DNA of 32,595 nucleotides from Geobacteraceae bacterium GWC2_53_11 (GCA_001802645.1 MGZJ01000034.1:1-32595), one strand, 5' to 3'; positions 6,236-15,952 are shown, numbered from the stretch's first letter. The notes: generated from the letters alone by a model not told the origin. Made by a program: numbers and translations.

Positions 6236-7558
6236 GTGGCACGACGCCTACCTAAAATGCTGTACGCCGATCATAAAGGCACTATTTTCGATCACCCTGA
6301 ACTCTGCATGGCCGGTATGAACGGCACCACGCCTACTCTGCCGGAGGACGTCGAACTGATCCCGCTTCCCGAGGACAGCCGGCTCTTCACCATGCCATCC
6401 ATGCCCCCGATTGCCTGGGACCAGCGTAAAAAAGCTTATATCACGGTGGACACCCTGCGGGAAGGGAAACGCAGCCAGCGAATTCAGGCTGTGTCCGCCT
6501 TTATGGCCCCCGGCTATCTGCGTACCCTGCTGCCCGCATGCGACTACTCTCTAAAAAACGAGCTGCTGCCGCTCTGGTCGTACACCGCCGTCGGGTGGGA
6601 CGAAGAGCGCGACTGTTTCGTCGTGGCGGCTACCAAGGTGGACAACAACAGCAACTGGAACCCGGTCAATTATGATGACCGCACCCTTGACCCACTGGTC
6701 AGGGAAATGCTGAAACAGATGCCGGACAACCGCCTGCTGGAGCAACTGTCCCGCTGTGCCGTCGATTATCACTGTTTTGCCGCCAAGAACCTGTTCTATC
6801 GCCGCTGGGAAGCGCCACTGCCGACCTCGCCGGCCTGCAATTCGGCCTGTCTCGGCTGCATCAGCCTTCAGGAATCGGACTGCTGCCCCTCCAACCACGA
6901 GCGAATCGGCTTCGTACCGACACCGGAAGAGCTGTGCGAAATCGCCATCCCCCACCTGGAACAGGCGGAACAGTCTATCGTCTCCTATGGCCAGGGATGT
7001 GAGGGGGACCCGATCCTCCAGTCCGACACGGTTGCCGAGGCGACGCGACGCATGAAGAAGGCAACCGCGCGCGGTACGGTTAATTTCAATTCAAATGGCT
7101 CGATCCCCGAACGGGTGCGGCTTCTCTGCGATGCCGGGATGGATTCGTTCCGCTTTTCCATGAATTCGGTACGTGAAGACACCTACAACCGCTATTACCG
7201 CCCCAAAGGATATCTCTTCAGCGACGTGCTCCGGTCAGTGAATATCGCCAAGCAGGCCGGGCGTTTTACCTCGATAAACTACCTTGCCTCTCCCGGCGTG
7301 ACCGATGCCCCGGAGGAGGTTGAAGCGTTGCTGAAATTTGTTGCCGAAACCGGAATTGATATGATCCAAATGCGCAATCTCTCCATCGACCCTGATTACT
7401 ACAATCGGGAGATGGGGGTACAGAGCAAGGGAATCGGTATGTACAGACTTTTGCAGCGCCTCAAGCAGGAGTTTCCCCGCCTGCAGTTCGGCTATTATAA
7501 TCGAACAAAAGAGAACTTTTATCCGCCCGGTTTCGAAACCGGCTGGCCGGTTTCCTGA
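6236..7558 (+). CDS. Radical SAM protein of unknown reaction
   Basis: A 440-residue protein from the GTG at 6236, chosen because AGGAG at 6224-6228 sits 7 bases upstream; an in-frame TTG at 6215 has no such site. The radical SAM cluster motif Cx3Cx2C is CNSACLGC (Cys201, 205, 208), with two more Cys at 216-217. After it come VSYGQGCEGDP and VNFNSNGSIPERV, the SAM-binding and barrel strands of the superfamily. DAGMDSFRFSMNSV resembles the peptide/tRNA-modifying and elongator-like groups. About 195 residues precede the cluster, a long N-terminal extension. It should bind a [4Fe-4S] cluster and cleave SAM to a 5'-deoxyadenosyl radical, but the substrate is unknown and no precursor peptide gene is evident nearby. 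It stands alone between the repeat element and a terminator. Confidence 0.85.
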   Translation: MARRLPKMLYADHKGTIFDHPELCMAGMNGTTPTLPEDVELIPLPEDSRLFTMPSMPPIAWDQRKKAYITVDTLREGKRSQRIQAVSAFMAPGYLRTLLPACDYSLKNELLPLWSYTAVGWDEERDCFVVAATKVDNNSNWNPVNYDDRTLDPLVREMLKQMPDNRLLEQLSRCAVDYHCFAAKNLFYRRWEAPLPTSPACNSACLGCISLQESDCCPSNHERIGFVPTPEELCEIAIPHLEQAEQSIVSYGQGCEGDPILQSDTVAEATRRMKKATARGTVNFNSNGSIPERVRLLCDAGMDSFRFSMNSVREDTYNRYYRPKGYLFSDVLRSVNIAKQAGRFTSINYLASPGVTDAPEEVEALLKFVAETGIDMIQMRNLSIDPDYYNREMGVQSKGIGMYRLLQRLKQEFPRLQFGYYNRTKENFYPPGFETGWPVS

Positions 7559-7586
7559 GCAAGTGTCCGCTATCCTTCATAAAAAA

Positions 7587-7623
7587 CGGATTGCTGCACA
7601 GTAAACTCTTGTGCAGCAATCCG
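7587..7623 (-). terminator. Rho-independent terminator for the small exported protein gene
   Basis: A 13-base perfect stem, CGGATTGCTGCAC (7587-7599) with GTGCAGCAATCCG (7611-7623), is flanked on its left by six A residues (7581-7586). On the minus strand this is hairpin plus T-run, placed just after the gene ending at 7654. It may also stop plus-strand transcripts from the radical SAM gene. Confidence 0.85.
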
Positions 7624-7653
7624 TATAGCTACTCAGCCCCCTATGGGCAACTT

Positions 7654-7959
7654 TCAGCCTCTGGTTCCACCTATGATCAGAAACTGTTTTTCATAATCAT
7701 TCAACTGCATTTCCAGACGTTTCAATTCATCAGGTGTATATACGTCCGTCCCTCGTTTTATTTCATTCGTTACCCTCTCGATTCGCTCCTGAATGGAATC
7801 AGTGGCACAGTTCTTGGAAACAAGCAGACACTCACTTTTCTCTTTTTCAACTCCCATCTCATTGCCGTCAAATGCATCTTTCTCAGCACTCCTGACCGGC
7901 ATTGCCAAAAGCATTACATACGCAACCACCAGAGTCAATCTATAGGCCAACGTTTTCAT
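7654..7959 (-). CDS. Small exported protein, unknown function
   Basis: A 101-residue product starting at the ATG at 7959, which is preceded by AGGAGG at 6 bases; an upstream in-frame TTG is less likely. Residues 1-24 form a signal peptide (MKTLAYRLTLVVAYVMLLAM, probable cleavage near VRS-AE). The mature part is charged, with a Cys pair (SECLLVSKNCA) that could form a disulfide. It ends in an amphipathic helix (TPDELKRLEMQLNDYEKQFLI) that looks coiled-coil-like. No family was recognised. It has its own terminator and a long upstream region with a 12-base inverted repeat at 8023-8055. Confidence 0.7.
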   Translation of the reverse strand: MKTLAYRLTLVVAYVMLLAMPVRSAEKDAFDGNEMGVEKEKSECLLVSKNCATDSIQERIERVTNEIKRGTDVYTPDELKRLEMQLNDYEKQFLIIGGTRG

Positions 7960-8022
7960 GGCCAACCTCCTGTTTGAGTTATTTTGTTACTTCATGTTTT
8001 CACTGTACTATATCCCGGCGCT

Positions 8023-8055
8023 TATTGCAATTGATTTCCGTTTTCAATTGCAATA
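8023..8055. promoter_or_regulatory. 12-base AT-rich inverted repeat upstream of groES and the small exported gene
   Basis: TATTGCAATTGA (8023-8034) and TCAATTGCAATA (8044-8055) are perfect reverse complements separated by 9 bases. It lies 64 bases upstream of the minus-strand start at 7959 and about 90 bases upstream of the groESL -35 box. No gene ends here, so it is not a terminator. An operator is the simplest reading; the regulator is unknown. The rest of 7960-8146 shows no gene. Confidence 0.5.
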
Positions 8056-8146
8056 GATAGAGCAATGATTACAGACACTAACAGCCCATTGGCGGGTCGG
8101 CGGGTCGTCCTCTTTGCCTGATAATAAAAATATTTCCGTTCCACCC

Positions 8147-8175
8147 TTGATTTTTGCCAGGGTGCTGTTTATATT
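8147..8175 (+). promoter_or_regulatory. groESL sigma70-type promoter
   Basis: TTGATT (8147-8152) and TATATT (8170-8175) are separated by exactly 17 bases. Transcription would start near 8182, just before or at the CIRCE element, which is where HrcA repression operates best. Confidence 0.75.
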
Positions 8176-8185
8176 TCGTGAGTAG

Positions 8186-8212
8186 TTAGCACTCGGCAAC
8201 CCTGAGTGCTAA
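8186..8212. promoter_or_regulatory. CIRCE element (HrcA operator)
   Basis: TTAGCACTC, nine bases, then GAGTGCTAA: a perfect match to the CIRCE consensus. It lies directly after the groESL promoter and about 50 bases before groES. It shows that the chaperonin operon is under HrcA control; hrcA itself is not in this window. Confidence 0.97.
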
Positions 8213-8260
8213 TTTTCACTCGACCACCACACCACACAAGGATAGAAAGGAGAAGTACAG

Positions 8261-8548
8261 ATGAATTTACGACCACTTCAGGACCGCATCATTGTTAAGA
8301 GAGTTGAAGAAGAAACCAAAACAGCCGGGGGCCTTTTCATCCCTGAAACCGCTAAAGAAAAACCACAGCGCGGCGAAATCGTTGCTGTCGGCAACGGCAA
8401 GAAAACCGAAGACGGCAAAGTGCTGCCACTGGATGTTAAAGTCGGCGACGTCGTACTGTTCGGCAAATATGCCGGAACCGAAGTCAAGGTTGACGGCAAC
8501 GACTACCTGATGATGCGTGAAGACGACATCCTCGCCGTAATTGAATAA
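8261..8548 (+). CDS. groES: Co-chaperonin GroES
   Basis: The 95-residue product is full length for GroES. It starts [18 protein letters not shown], has the mobile-loop region [18 protein letters not shown], and ends [31 protein letters not shown]. Seven copies form the lid of the GroEL cage in the cytoplasm and help fold client proteins. AAAGGAG precedes the ATG. It is followed 56 bases later by groEL, and both are driven by the promoter and CIRCE element upstream. Confidence 0.98.
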   Translation: MNLRPLQDRIIVKRVEEETKTAGGLFIPETAKEKPQRGEIVAVGNGKKTEDGKVLPLDVKVGDVVLFGKYAGTEVKVDGNDYLMMREDDILAVIE

Positions 8549-8553
8549 AGTAA

Positions 8554-10260
<1,707 letters not shown>

Positions 10261-10300
10261 CAGGTACATCTGCACCAGCAACATCCACGTATAAAGCATG

Positions 10301-10333
10301 GGCGGGAAACTTCGGTTTTCCGCCTTTGTTTTT
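10301..10333 (+). terminator. groESL terminator
   Basis: GGCGGGAAAC and GTTTTCCGCC close a TTCG tetraloop with one G-T wobble (10301-10324), followed by TTTGTTTTT. This is a classic intrinsic terminator 40 bases after the groEL stop. Confidence 0.93.
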
Positions 10334-10395
10334 GCCTGCTGTTGCGTTAGTATGGGTACATAAGTGCAGTAAAATGTGATGAAAGAGGAGTATTT

Positions 10396-10713
10396 ATGGA
10401 ACTGATCGGCACAGCATTAACATTAAGCGATCTGGTGAGCTACCAGGACGGGTCGGTCGTCAGTAAGACCCTGATTGACAAGAAAATCGGCACCGTGACC
10501 ATGTTTTCATTCGGAGCGGGACAGGGTCTGAGCGAACATACCGTACCGTACGATGCGTTTGTTCAGGTAGTTGACGGCGAAGCAGAAGTAGTCATTAACG
10601 GTGAAGTACATACTGTTACAGCTGGACAGATGATTATCATGCCGGCCAACATTCCCCACGAGCTGAAAGCGGTGAAACCGTTCAAAATGCTGCTCGTCAT
10701 GATTAGAGCGTGA
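10396..10713 (+). CDS. Small cupin-domain protein
   Basis: A 105-residue single-domain cupin. The first cupin motif is degenerate ([27 protein letters not shown]), with His and Asp/Glu positions partly kept. The second reads [18 protein letters not shown], with the usual Pro and His. Such proteins fold as a metal-binding beta barrel; functions range from small-molecule binding to dioxygenase chemistry and none can be assigned here. GAGGAG supports the ATG. Its stop overlaps a possible GTG start of the ferrochelatase gene, so the two are probably translationally coupled. A weak promoter (TTAGTA, 17 bases, TAAAAT) lies about 20 bases upstream of the start. Confidence 0.85.
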   Translation: MELIGTALTLSDLVSYQDGSVVSKTLIDKKIGTVTMFSFGAGQGLSEHTVPYDAFVQVVDGEAEVVINGEVHTVTAGQMIIMPANIPHELKAVKPFKMLLVMIRA

Positions 10714-10715
10714 CC

Positions 10716-11669
10716 ATGACCGATAAGACAGCCGTACTGCTCCTTCAGATGGGCGGCCCCGACTCACTGGAGTGTGTCGAGCCGTTCCTTTTCAACCTGT
10801 TTTCCGACCGGGATATCATCCGTATCGGCCCTGCCCTTCTTCAGCCGCTGATTGCCCGTTTCATCTCACGGCGCAGGGCAAAAAAGGTTGTAGAATATTA
10901 CAAGAAAATCGGCGGCAAATCACCGATTCGTGAACTGACCGAGCAGCAAGCAGCAGAATTGGAGACAGTACTGGGAGAGAAGTACCGCTGTTTTATCGCC
11001 ATGCGCTATTCGCAGCCGGGCACGGCAGCAGCGCTGGCTGCCATTGCCCGCGAAGGGATAACTGACATCATTGCCCTGTCGCTCTACCCCCATTATTCCC
11101 GCGCCACGGTCGGCTCCAGCATCAACGAACTGGAACGGGAATTGAAAAAATCCGCAACACCGTTCACGATGACCTCTATCACGCAGTTTTTCGATCACCC
11201 CGCCTACATTGCCGCCCTGTCGGAAAAAGTGGCACAGGCACTGGCCGGTTTTCCGGATCGGAGCAGCGTACAACTGGTGTTCTCAGCCCACGGCCTGCCA
11301 CAGTCGTTCATTGATTCAGGCGACCCCTACCTTGACCACATCCAGACAACCGTACGCCTAACCATGGAACGCTTCGGCGACGTGAGCCATCACCTCTCCT
11401 TCCAATCACGCGCCGGTCCGGTCAAGTGGTTGGAGCCATCCACCGAAGCTAAAATAGCCGAACTGGCCGCCGCCGACTGCAAGCACCTTTTGATGGTGCC
11501 GCTCTCCTTCGTATCGGATCATATCGAAACGCTGTACGAGATCGACATCCAGTACAAGGAAGAAGCGGCTGCTCTGGGAATCACCGATTTCCGGCGCACC
11601 GGGGCGCTCAACAGTTCCCCGGCCTTCATCGCGTGCCTGGCGGAACTGGTGCGCAATATTGCCCGGTGA
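10716..11669 (+). CDS. hemH: Ferrochelatase
   Basis: A 317-residue ferrochelatase, which inserts Fe2+ into protoporphyrin IX (or coproporphyrin III in some pathways) as the last or near-last step of heme synthesis. Visible signatures are [45 protein letters not shown] with the catalytic His192, [16 protein letters not shown], and [17 protein letters not shown] with the conserved Glu271. The ATG at 10716 is used; a GTG two codons earlier (10710) overlaps the cupin stop. The ribosome site is weak, which fits coupling to the cupin gene. It makes sense in an organism rich in c-type cytochromes such as the one at 22944. Confidence 0.95.
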   Translation: MTDKTAVLLLQMGGPDSLECVEPFLFNLFSDRDIIRIGPALLQPLIARFISRRRAKKVVEYYKKIGGKSPIRELTEQQAAELETVLGEKYRCFIAMRYSQPGTAAALAAIAREGITDIIALSLYPHYSRATVGSSINELERELKKSATPFTMTSITQFFDHPAYIAALSEKVAQALAGFPDRSSVQLVFSAHGLPQSFIDSGDPYLDHIQTTVRLTMERFGDVSHHLSFQSRAGPVKWLEPSTEAKIAELAAADCKHLLMVPLSFVSDHIETLYEIDIQYKEEAAALGITDFRRTGALNSSPAFIACLAELVRNIAR

Positions 11670-11740
11670 TATTGCATTTAAGAACCGCCTGTCGTATAGT
11701 TTCCAACACAAAAAGACCATCACCTATCCGGAGGAAATGT

Positions 11741-12313
11741 ATGTTTAAAAGAATGTTGAGTATTGTTGCGCTGATCTGTTTAACCGCGAACATCGCCTGC
11801 GCAGAAGGAAAGAAAAACCCGGTTGTCACCATGGAAACCAGCCTCGGCAACGTCAAGATCGAGCTGTTTGAGAAAGATGCCCCCATCAGCGTTAAAAACT
11901 TTCTCGACTATGTTAAAAGCGGTTTCTACGCCGGCACTATTTTCCACCGTGTCATTCCCGGCTTCATGGCCCAGGGTGGCGGCTTTACTCCCGACCGCAA
12001 GCAGAAACCGACCAACGCCCCCATCAAAAACGAAGCTGCCAATGGCTTGAAAAATGATCGCGGCACCATCGCCATGGCTCGGACATCTGCCCCGGACAGC
12101 GCCACCGCGCAGTTTTTTATCAATGTGGTTAACAACGACATGCTCAATCGCCCAAGTCCTGACGGAGCCGGTTATGCGGTGTTCGGCAAGGTTGTTGCCG
12201 GGATGGATGTGGTTGACAAGATCGTTTCTGTAAAAACGACAACCGTGAACATGGTGTTCCAGAACTTCCCAGAAACACCGGTCATGATCAAATCCGTCAA
12301 GGTGGTTAAATAG
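11741..12313 (+). CDS. Exported cyclophilin-type peptidyl-prolyl cis-trans isomerase
   Basis: A 190-residue protein starting at the ATG at 11741, preceded by GGAGG. Residues 1-21 form a signal peptide (MFKRMLSIVALICLTANIACA), so it should act in the periplasm. The cyclophilin domain covers nearly all the mature part: TSLGNVKIELFEKDAPISVKNFLDYV, FHRVIPGFMAQGG with the catalytic Arg, SATAQFFINV and YAVFGKVVAGMDVVDKI. It speeds up folding around proline bonds in exported proteins, like PpiA. Longer in-frame readings upstream overlap hemH and lack a ribosome site. It stands 71 bases after hemH. Confidence 0.93.
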   Translation: MFKRMLSIVALICLTANIACAEGKKNPVVTMETSLGNVKIELFEKDAPISVKNFLDYVKSGFYAGTIFHRVIPGFMAQGGGFTPDRKQKPTNAPIKNEAANGLKNDRGTIAMARTSAPDSATAQFFINVVNNDMLNRPSPDGAGYAVFGKVVAGMDVVDKIVSVKTTTVNMVFQNFPETPVMIKSVKVVK

Positions 12314-12379
12314 AGGAATGGAATTGAGGGGATATAACATCTCTCAACTCTCATCCTTCATCGGATTTTGGGAGACATT

Positions 12380-13033
12380 ATGGGAATGACTGAAGAACTT
12401 GTAAACTGGACCCATGAGCAGAAATGCCGGAAAGCGGTGACGTCGTTGGAGAAAAACGGCTTCACCTCCCGGTTCTGTGCCACCCCGCAGGAAGCTGCGG
12501 AATACATCATTGCCGGGGCAGCCGATGCCGTTAGCGTAGGTTTCGGCGGCTCCATGTCGGTTGTTGCGCTGGGCGTGGAGCAAGTACTGCGGGAACAAGG
12601 GAAAGAGATTCTCAACCATGCCTTCCCTGGACTCTCCCGTGAAGAGAGGGTTGCTGTAATGCGGCGGCAACTGACCTGCGATCTGTTTTTATCGGGCAGC
12701 AACGCCGTGACACTGAACGGCGAGCTGGTAAACATTGATGCAACCGGCAATCGTGTCGCATCCATGATCTTCGGGCCGCGCAAAGTAATCGTGGTTGTGG
12801 GGCATAACAAACTGGTCGAAGGCACTGTTCAGGATGCGATTGATCGGGTCAAAAACCGGGCAACACCACCTAACGCCAAACGCCTCAACTTCAACACCCC
12901 CTGCTCCGTATCCGGCTCGTGCAGCAACTGCAACTCACCGGATCGCCTCTGCCGGGCAACGACAATCATTGACCGTAAACCGCGCATGACCGACTTCCAT
13001 GTCCTGGTGGTCAACGCCGAACTCGGCTTTTAA
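12380..13033 (+). CDS. LUD-domain (LutC/YkgG-like) protein with C-terminal Cys cluster
   Basis: A 217-residue protein of the lactate utilisation (LUD, formerly DUF162) family. It shows ADAVSVGFGGSMSVVALG, LFLSGSNAVTLNGELVNIDATGNRVA and FGPRKVIVVVGHNKLVE, the usual order of this fold. The C-terminal CSVSGSCSNCNSPDRLC carries four Cys that could bind a metal or Fe-S cluster, a feature of the stand-alone subgroup. In Lut operons the domain takes part in lactate oxidation, but no lutA or lutB lies beside it, so its substrate is unknown. GGGAG (12370-12374) supports 12380; a second ATG at 12386 is possible. Its stop overlaps the comF start (TAATG), showing translational coupling. Confidence 0.85.
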   Translation: MGMTEELVNWTHEQKCRKAVTSLEKNGFTSRFCATPQEAAEYIIAGAADAVSVGFGGSMSVVALGVEQVLREQGKEILNHAFPGLSREERVAVMRRQLTCDLFLSGSNAVTLNGELVNIDATGNRVASMIFGPRKVIVVVGHNKLVEGTVQDAIDRVKNRATPPNAKRLNFNTPCSVSGSCSNCNSPDRLCRATTIIDRKPRMTDFHVLVVNAELGF

Positions 13034-13761
13034 TGTCTTCCGTCAAGCAGTTCTTCAATGTGCTGCTTGACGTCATTATCCCGCCGCTCTGTCACATCTG
13101 CCACTCCTTCATCCCGAATGCCGATCAACTCCATATCTGCCCTGCATGCCGCGAGAACCTGCCGCTTGTTGTGTCACCACTCTGCACCATCTGCGGAATC
13201 CCCTTCACCGGCACCGGGAATGATCATCGCTGCGGCGCCTGCCAGTCCAATCCGCCGCAGTATGACATCGCCCGGGCCCACTTCCTGTACGAAGGCCCTC
13301 TTCGCGAGTTGATTCACTCTTTCAAGTATAACCGGATGATGCACCTGCGCCGGCCTCTGGCGCTGTTGGCACTGGCAGCGGCAGATGATTTCATGAAGCA
13401 TTCACCACATTTCATTGTTCCGGTGCCGCTGCATCGCTCCCGCTTGCGCCAGCGCGGCTTCAATCAAGCGGTACTCATAGGGAAGACACTGTCACAACAG
13501 CTCTCTCTGCCGATGCAACCGGGTGCCCTCGTCAGAACCAGACAAACGCAGCCGCAAATTGATCTCTCGGCAACTGAGCGACGGCTGAATGTAAAAGGTG
13601 CGTTTTCGGTCAGAAAACCCGATCTGATTGCTGGTAAACGGGTCCTTTTGCTGGACGATGTCATGACGACCGGCAGCACGATGGATGAATGCGCCCGGGA
13701 GTTAAAAAATGCGGGGGCAGAGCTGGTTATTGCCACAACAATCGCCCGTACAGCCAGATAA
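13033..13761 (+). CDS. comF: ComF-family amidophosphoribosyltransferase-like protein
   Basis: A 242-residue ComF-type protein. The N terminus has several CxxC pairs (CHIC, CPAC, CTIC, CGAC) forming zinc-binding sites. The C-terminal phosphoribosyltransferase fold reads HFIVPVPLHRSRLRQRGFNQAVLI, RTRQTQPQIDLSATERRLNVKGAF and the PRPP-binding loop VLLLDDVMTTGST. In naturally competent bacteria ComF/GntX proteins are needed for uptake or handling of incoming single-stranded DNA, but many non-competent species keep the gene. No other com gene is next to it. It overlaps the LUD gene by one base. Confidence 0.92.
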   Translation: MSSVKQFFNVLLDVIIPPLCHICHSFIPNADQLHICPACRENLPLVVSPLCTICGIPFTGTGNDHRCGACQSNPPQYDIARAHFLYEGPLRELIHSFKYNRMMHLRRPLALLALAAADDFMKHSPHFIVPVPLHRSRLRQRGFNQAVLIGKTLSQQLSLPMQPGALVRTRQTQPQIDLSATERRLNVKGAFSVRKPDLIAGKRVLLLDDVMTTGSTMDECARELKNAGAELVIATTIARTAR

Positions 13762-13800
13762 TTGGGGCATACAGCACACTTATTCCACCAGTTTATTTTC

Positions 13801-13830
13801 TTGACAACTACGGTCTGCTTCCGTAAAGAT
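13801..13830 (+). promoter_or_regulatory. Rrf2 gene promoter with internal inverted repeat
   Basis: TTGACA (13801-13806), 17 bases, then TAAAGA (13824-13829) form a good sigma70-type promoter. The spacer and the start of the -10 box contain TACGG-TCTGCTT-CCGTA (13809-13825), a perfect 5-base inverted repeat. A repressor bound there would block RNA polymerase, so autoregulation by the Rrf2 protein is likely. Confidence 0.72.
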
Positions 13831-13864
13831 TTCCTGCAGTTCATTCTTACCGGAGTATCAATCT

Positions 13865-14341
13865 ATGCGCCTCTCAACAAAAAGCAGATACGGTCTGCGA
13901 GCAATGTTCGACATCGCCTACAACTGCGGCCCTGAACCGGCCCAGATCCAGGATATTTCCCGGCGGCAGCAGATTTCCCCTCGCTATCTTGAGCAAATTT
14001 TCCAAAACTTGAAACGTGCAGGTCTTCTGAAAAGCAAGCGCGGCCCACAGGGCGGCTATGCCCTGGCACGCAAACCGGATGAGATCACGGTTCTCGACAT
14101 TCTGAATGCCACCGAACAGGATGTGTTGCTGGTTGACTGCGCCGGAATCACGCCAAAGAAACGCCGCCGCAAGACTGAATGTCCATTTGAAGGCCAGTGC
14201 GTTACCCAGACCGTTTGGGCTGAAGCAAACTCCATGCTGGATACACTATTCAGTGCCATGACGCTGCAAACACTCTGTCAGCGTGCTCACGACATGGGCA
14301 TCAAAAACGAAGTCGATCACCGGGTTATGTACTACATTTAG
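13865..14341 (+). CDS. Rrf2-family regulator (IscR-like, three Cys)
   Basis: A 158-residue Rrf2 protein: MRLSTKSRYGLRAMFDIAY, ISRRQQISPRYLEQIFQNLKRAGLLKSKRGPQGGY and LARKPDEITVLDIL are the standard winged-helix DNA-binding part. Cys92, Cys106 and Cys112 (DCAG...ECPFEGQC) occupy the place where IscR binds its [2Fe-2S] cluster, although the first spacing is wider than in E. coli IscR (92, 98, 104). An Fe-S or redox sensor is therefore likely; CymR-type cysteine sensing is the alternative. No isc or suf genes follow. It has its own promoter with an embedded operator and its own terminator, so it is a single-gene unit. The identity of its targets is unknown. Confidence 0.9.
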   Translation: MRLSTKSRYGLRAMFDIAYNCGPEPAQIQDISRRQQISPRYLEQIFQNLKRAGLLKSKRGPQGGYALARKPDEITVLDILNATEQDVLLVDCAGITPKKRRRKTECPFEGQCVTQTVWAEANSMLDTLFSAMTLQTLCQRAHDMGIKNEVDHRVMYYI

Positions 14342-14373
14342 AAATTTCCTTCCCCCCGCACTCACAGCTTCCC

Positions 14374-14398
14374 ACGCCCTTTTCCGGGGCGTTTTTTT
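14374..14398 (+). terminator. Terminator after the Rrf2 gene
   Basis: ACGCCC (14374-14379) pairs with GGGCGT (14387-14392), followed by a T-run to 14398. Confidence 0.85.
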
Positions 14399-14509
14399 AT
14401 GCAAAACCATTCATGTCACGAGCTGATTCTTTCTCGCTATGCGCCATTTGTCTCTTGCATTCGTTATCCGGGTGACTTATTGTTTCTCCACTCATTAAGG
14501 AGGAAATCT

Positions 14510-15436
14510 ATGCTGGAAACAGTCGATTTTTACCGTGAAATTCTGGACAACCTGTATGACGGCATCTTCTTTGTGGATAAAGAGGGGTGCATTACTTACT
14601 GGAACAAGGGTGCCACCAGCCTCACCGGCTACAATTTTGCAGACGTTAAGGGCAGAAACTACTGCGACATCTTTCAGCCACTCGACAAAAACGGGAAACA
14701 ACTTTGTGAAAACGACACCTGTCCGATCCGGCGTGTATTTGACATTTCAGATCTGACGGAAGTTGAGGCGTATATTTGCCACAAGGAAGGGCACCTGCTG
14801 CCGATATCGATCAGGATCGCCCCAGTGCGCCAAGTCAGTCAGCAGTTTGTGGTTGCCGTGGAAATTCACAGCAGCTCATCACCCCGTTACGCCATGCGCC
14901 AGCGGCTTGAGGAGCTCCAGGAATTGGCAATGCACGACCCTTTGACCGGCATCGCCAACCGCCGCTTTGTTGAAATAAACCTTTCGGCACGACTGGAAGA
15001 ACTCAAGCGCTACGGCTTCGATTTTTCAGTACTGTTTATCGATGCCGACAACTTCAAATTGATCAACGATACTCATGGCCATACGACCGGCGACCGCATC
15101 CTCAAGATGATCAGTGCAACCATAGCCAACAGTCTTCGTTCCTTCGACATCATCGGCCGCTGGGGGGGCGAAGAATTCGTTGTTCTTCTCATCAACACGA
15201 AAAAGGATCACCTCTTCAAGCTTGCCGACCGCTTGCGCAGGCTGGTCGAAAAATCCGCCTTGACCCTTGAAAGCGGAGAGATACTGAAAGTAACTGTATC
15301 AATAGGAGCTACGGAAGCTCTGCCGGGGGACTCCGTAGACGTGTTGGTCGAACGGGCCGACAAGCTGATGTTTGAAAGCAAACGACGCGGCAGGAATCTG
15401 GTTTCTGCAGAGTTCAGGCAGGATGATGAGCAGTAA
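14510..15436 (+). CDS. PAS-GGDEF diguanylate cyclase
   Basis: A 308-residue cytoplasmic signalling protein starting at 14510 behind AAGGAGG; longer in-frame readings cross the terminator region. Residues 5-120 are a PAS sensor (ILDNLYDGIFFVDKEGCITYWNKGATSLTGY) and 140-300 a GGDEF domain. The active-site motif is intact as GGEEF (219-223). An RxxD inhibitory site (Arg210-Ser-Phe-Asp213) lies exactly five residues upstream, so it should make cyclic di-GMP and be product-inhibited. The PAS domain has no visible heme-binding motif, although it holds several Cys (CITYW, CDIF, LCENDTCPIRR). This Cys-rich stretch at 52-71 might sense redox state. It is monocistronic, with terminators on both sides. 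Confidence 0.93.
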   Translation: MLETVDFYREILDNLYDGIFFVDKEGCITYWNKGATSLTGYNFADVKGRNYCDIFQPLDKNGKQLCENDTCPIRRVFDISDLTEVEAYICHKEGHLLPISIRIAPVRQVSQQFVVAVEIHSSSSPRYAMRQRLEELQELAMHDPLTGIANRRFVEINLSARLEELKRYGFDFSVLFIDADNFKLINDTHGHTTGDRILKMISATIANSLRSFDIIGRWGGEEFVVLLINTKKDHLFKLADRLRRLVEKSALTLESGEILKVTVSIGATEALPGDSVDVLVERADKLMFESKRRGRNLVSAEFRQDDEQ

Positions 15437-15447
15437 CTGACTTCAAT

Positions 15448-15484
15448 AAAAAACGGGGAGCTTTTTCAAGCCCCCCGTTTTTTT
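15448..15484. terminator. Bidirectional terminator between convergent genes
   Basis: AAAAAACGGGG (15448-15458) pairs with CCCCGTTTTTT (15473-15483). It provides a T-run on both strands for the diguanylate cyclase and the GNAT gene ending at 15489. Confidence 0.88.
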
Positions 15485-15488
15485 CACC

Positions 15489-15938
15489 TTAGAGATCGAG
15501 TATCATGGCATTTTCGTCACAATCGGGAAATTTCGGACATTTTATACAATCGCCCCACACTTTATGCGGCAATTCGGCCTTATCCACCAGACGAAAACCA
15601 TGCTTGGCAAAAAAATCAGGTTTGTAGGTCAGACAGAAGATCCTCTTCAACCCGATTTCACGGGCTTCAGAAATGCATGACTCCACGAGCCGCCCGCCTA
15701 TCCCCTTGCGGCCGGCATCCTCCGACACGGCAACAGAACGTACCTCAGCAAGATCCTCCCACACGATATGCAGTGCGGCGGCCCCCAGAAGCACGCCCAC
15801 CTCTTCCTCGACGTAAAAATCACGCAAGGATTCGTACAGTTCCGACAGCGAACGGGACAGCATGTCCCCCCGGCTGGCAAACGTCATCAGCAGTTTCTGG
15901 ATATCCTTCACATCGGCAATTTGCGCTTTTCTGATCAT
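15489..15938 (-). CDS. GNAT acetyltransferase, short N-acetylglutamate synthase type
   Basis: A 149-residue single-domain GNAT protein. It reads MIRKAQIADVKDIQKLL, MLSRSLSELYESLRDF and LAEVRSVAVSEDAGRKGIGGRLVESC (the acetyl-CoA pyrophosphate loop), then FFAKHGFRLVDKAELPHKVWGDCIKCPKFPDCDENAM. The LSRSLSELYE segment and the C-terminal KxWxxCxxCxxxxxCDE signature are those of the short ArgA-like N-acetylglutamate synthases known from bacteria lacking classical ArgA; it would then make N-acetylglutamate for arginine synthesis. The Cys-rich tail might bind zinc. It lies 14 bases after ybaK on the same strand and likely shares a transcript with hypE and ybaK. Confidence 0.85.
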   Translation of the reverse strand: MIRKAQIADVKDIQKLLMTFASRGDMLSRSLSELYESLRDFYVEEEVGVLLGAAALHIVWEDLAEVRSVAVSEDAGRKGIGGRLVESCISEAREIGLKRIFCLTYKPDFFAKHGFRLVDKAELPHKVWGDCIKCPKFPDCDENAMILDL

Positions 15939-15952
15939 TTCGTATTCCTTTC

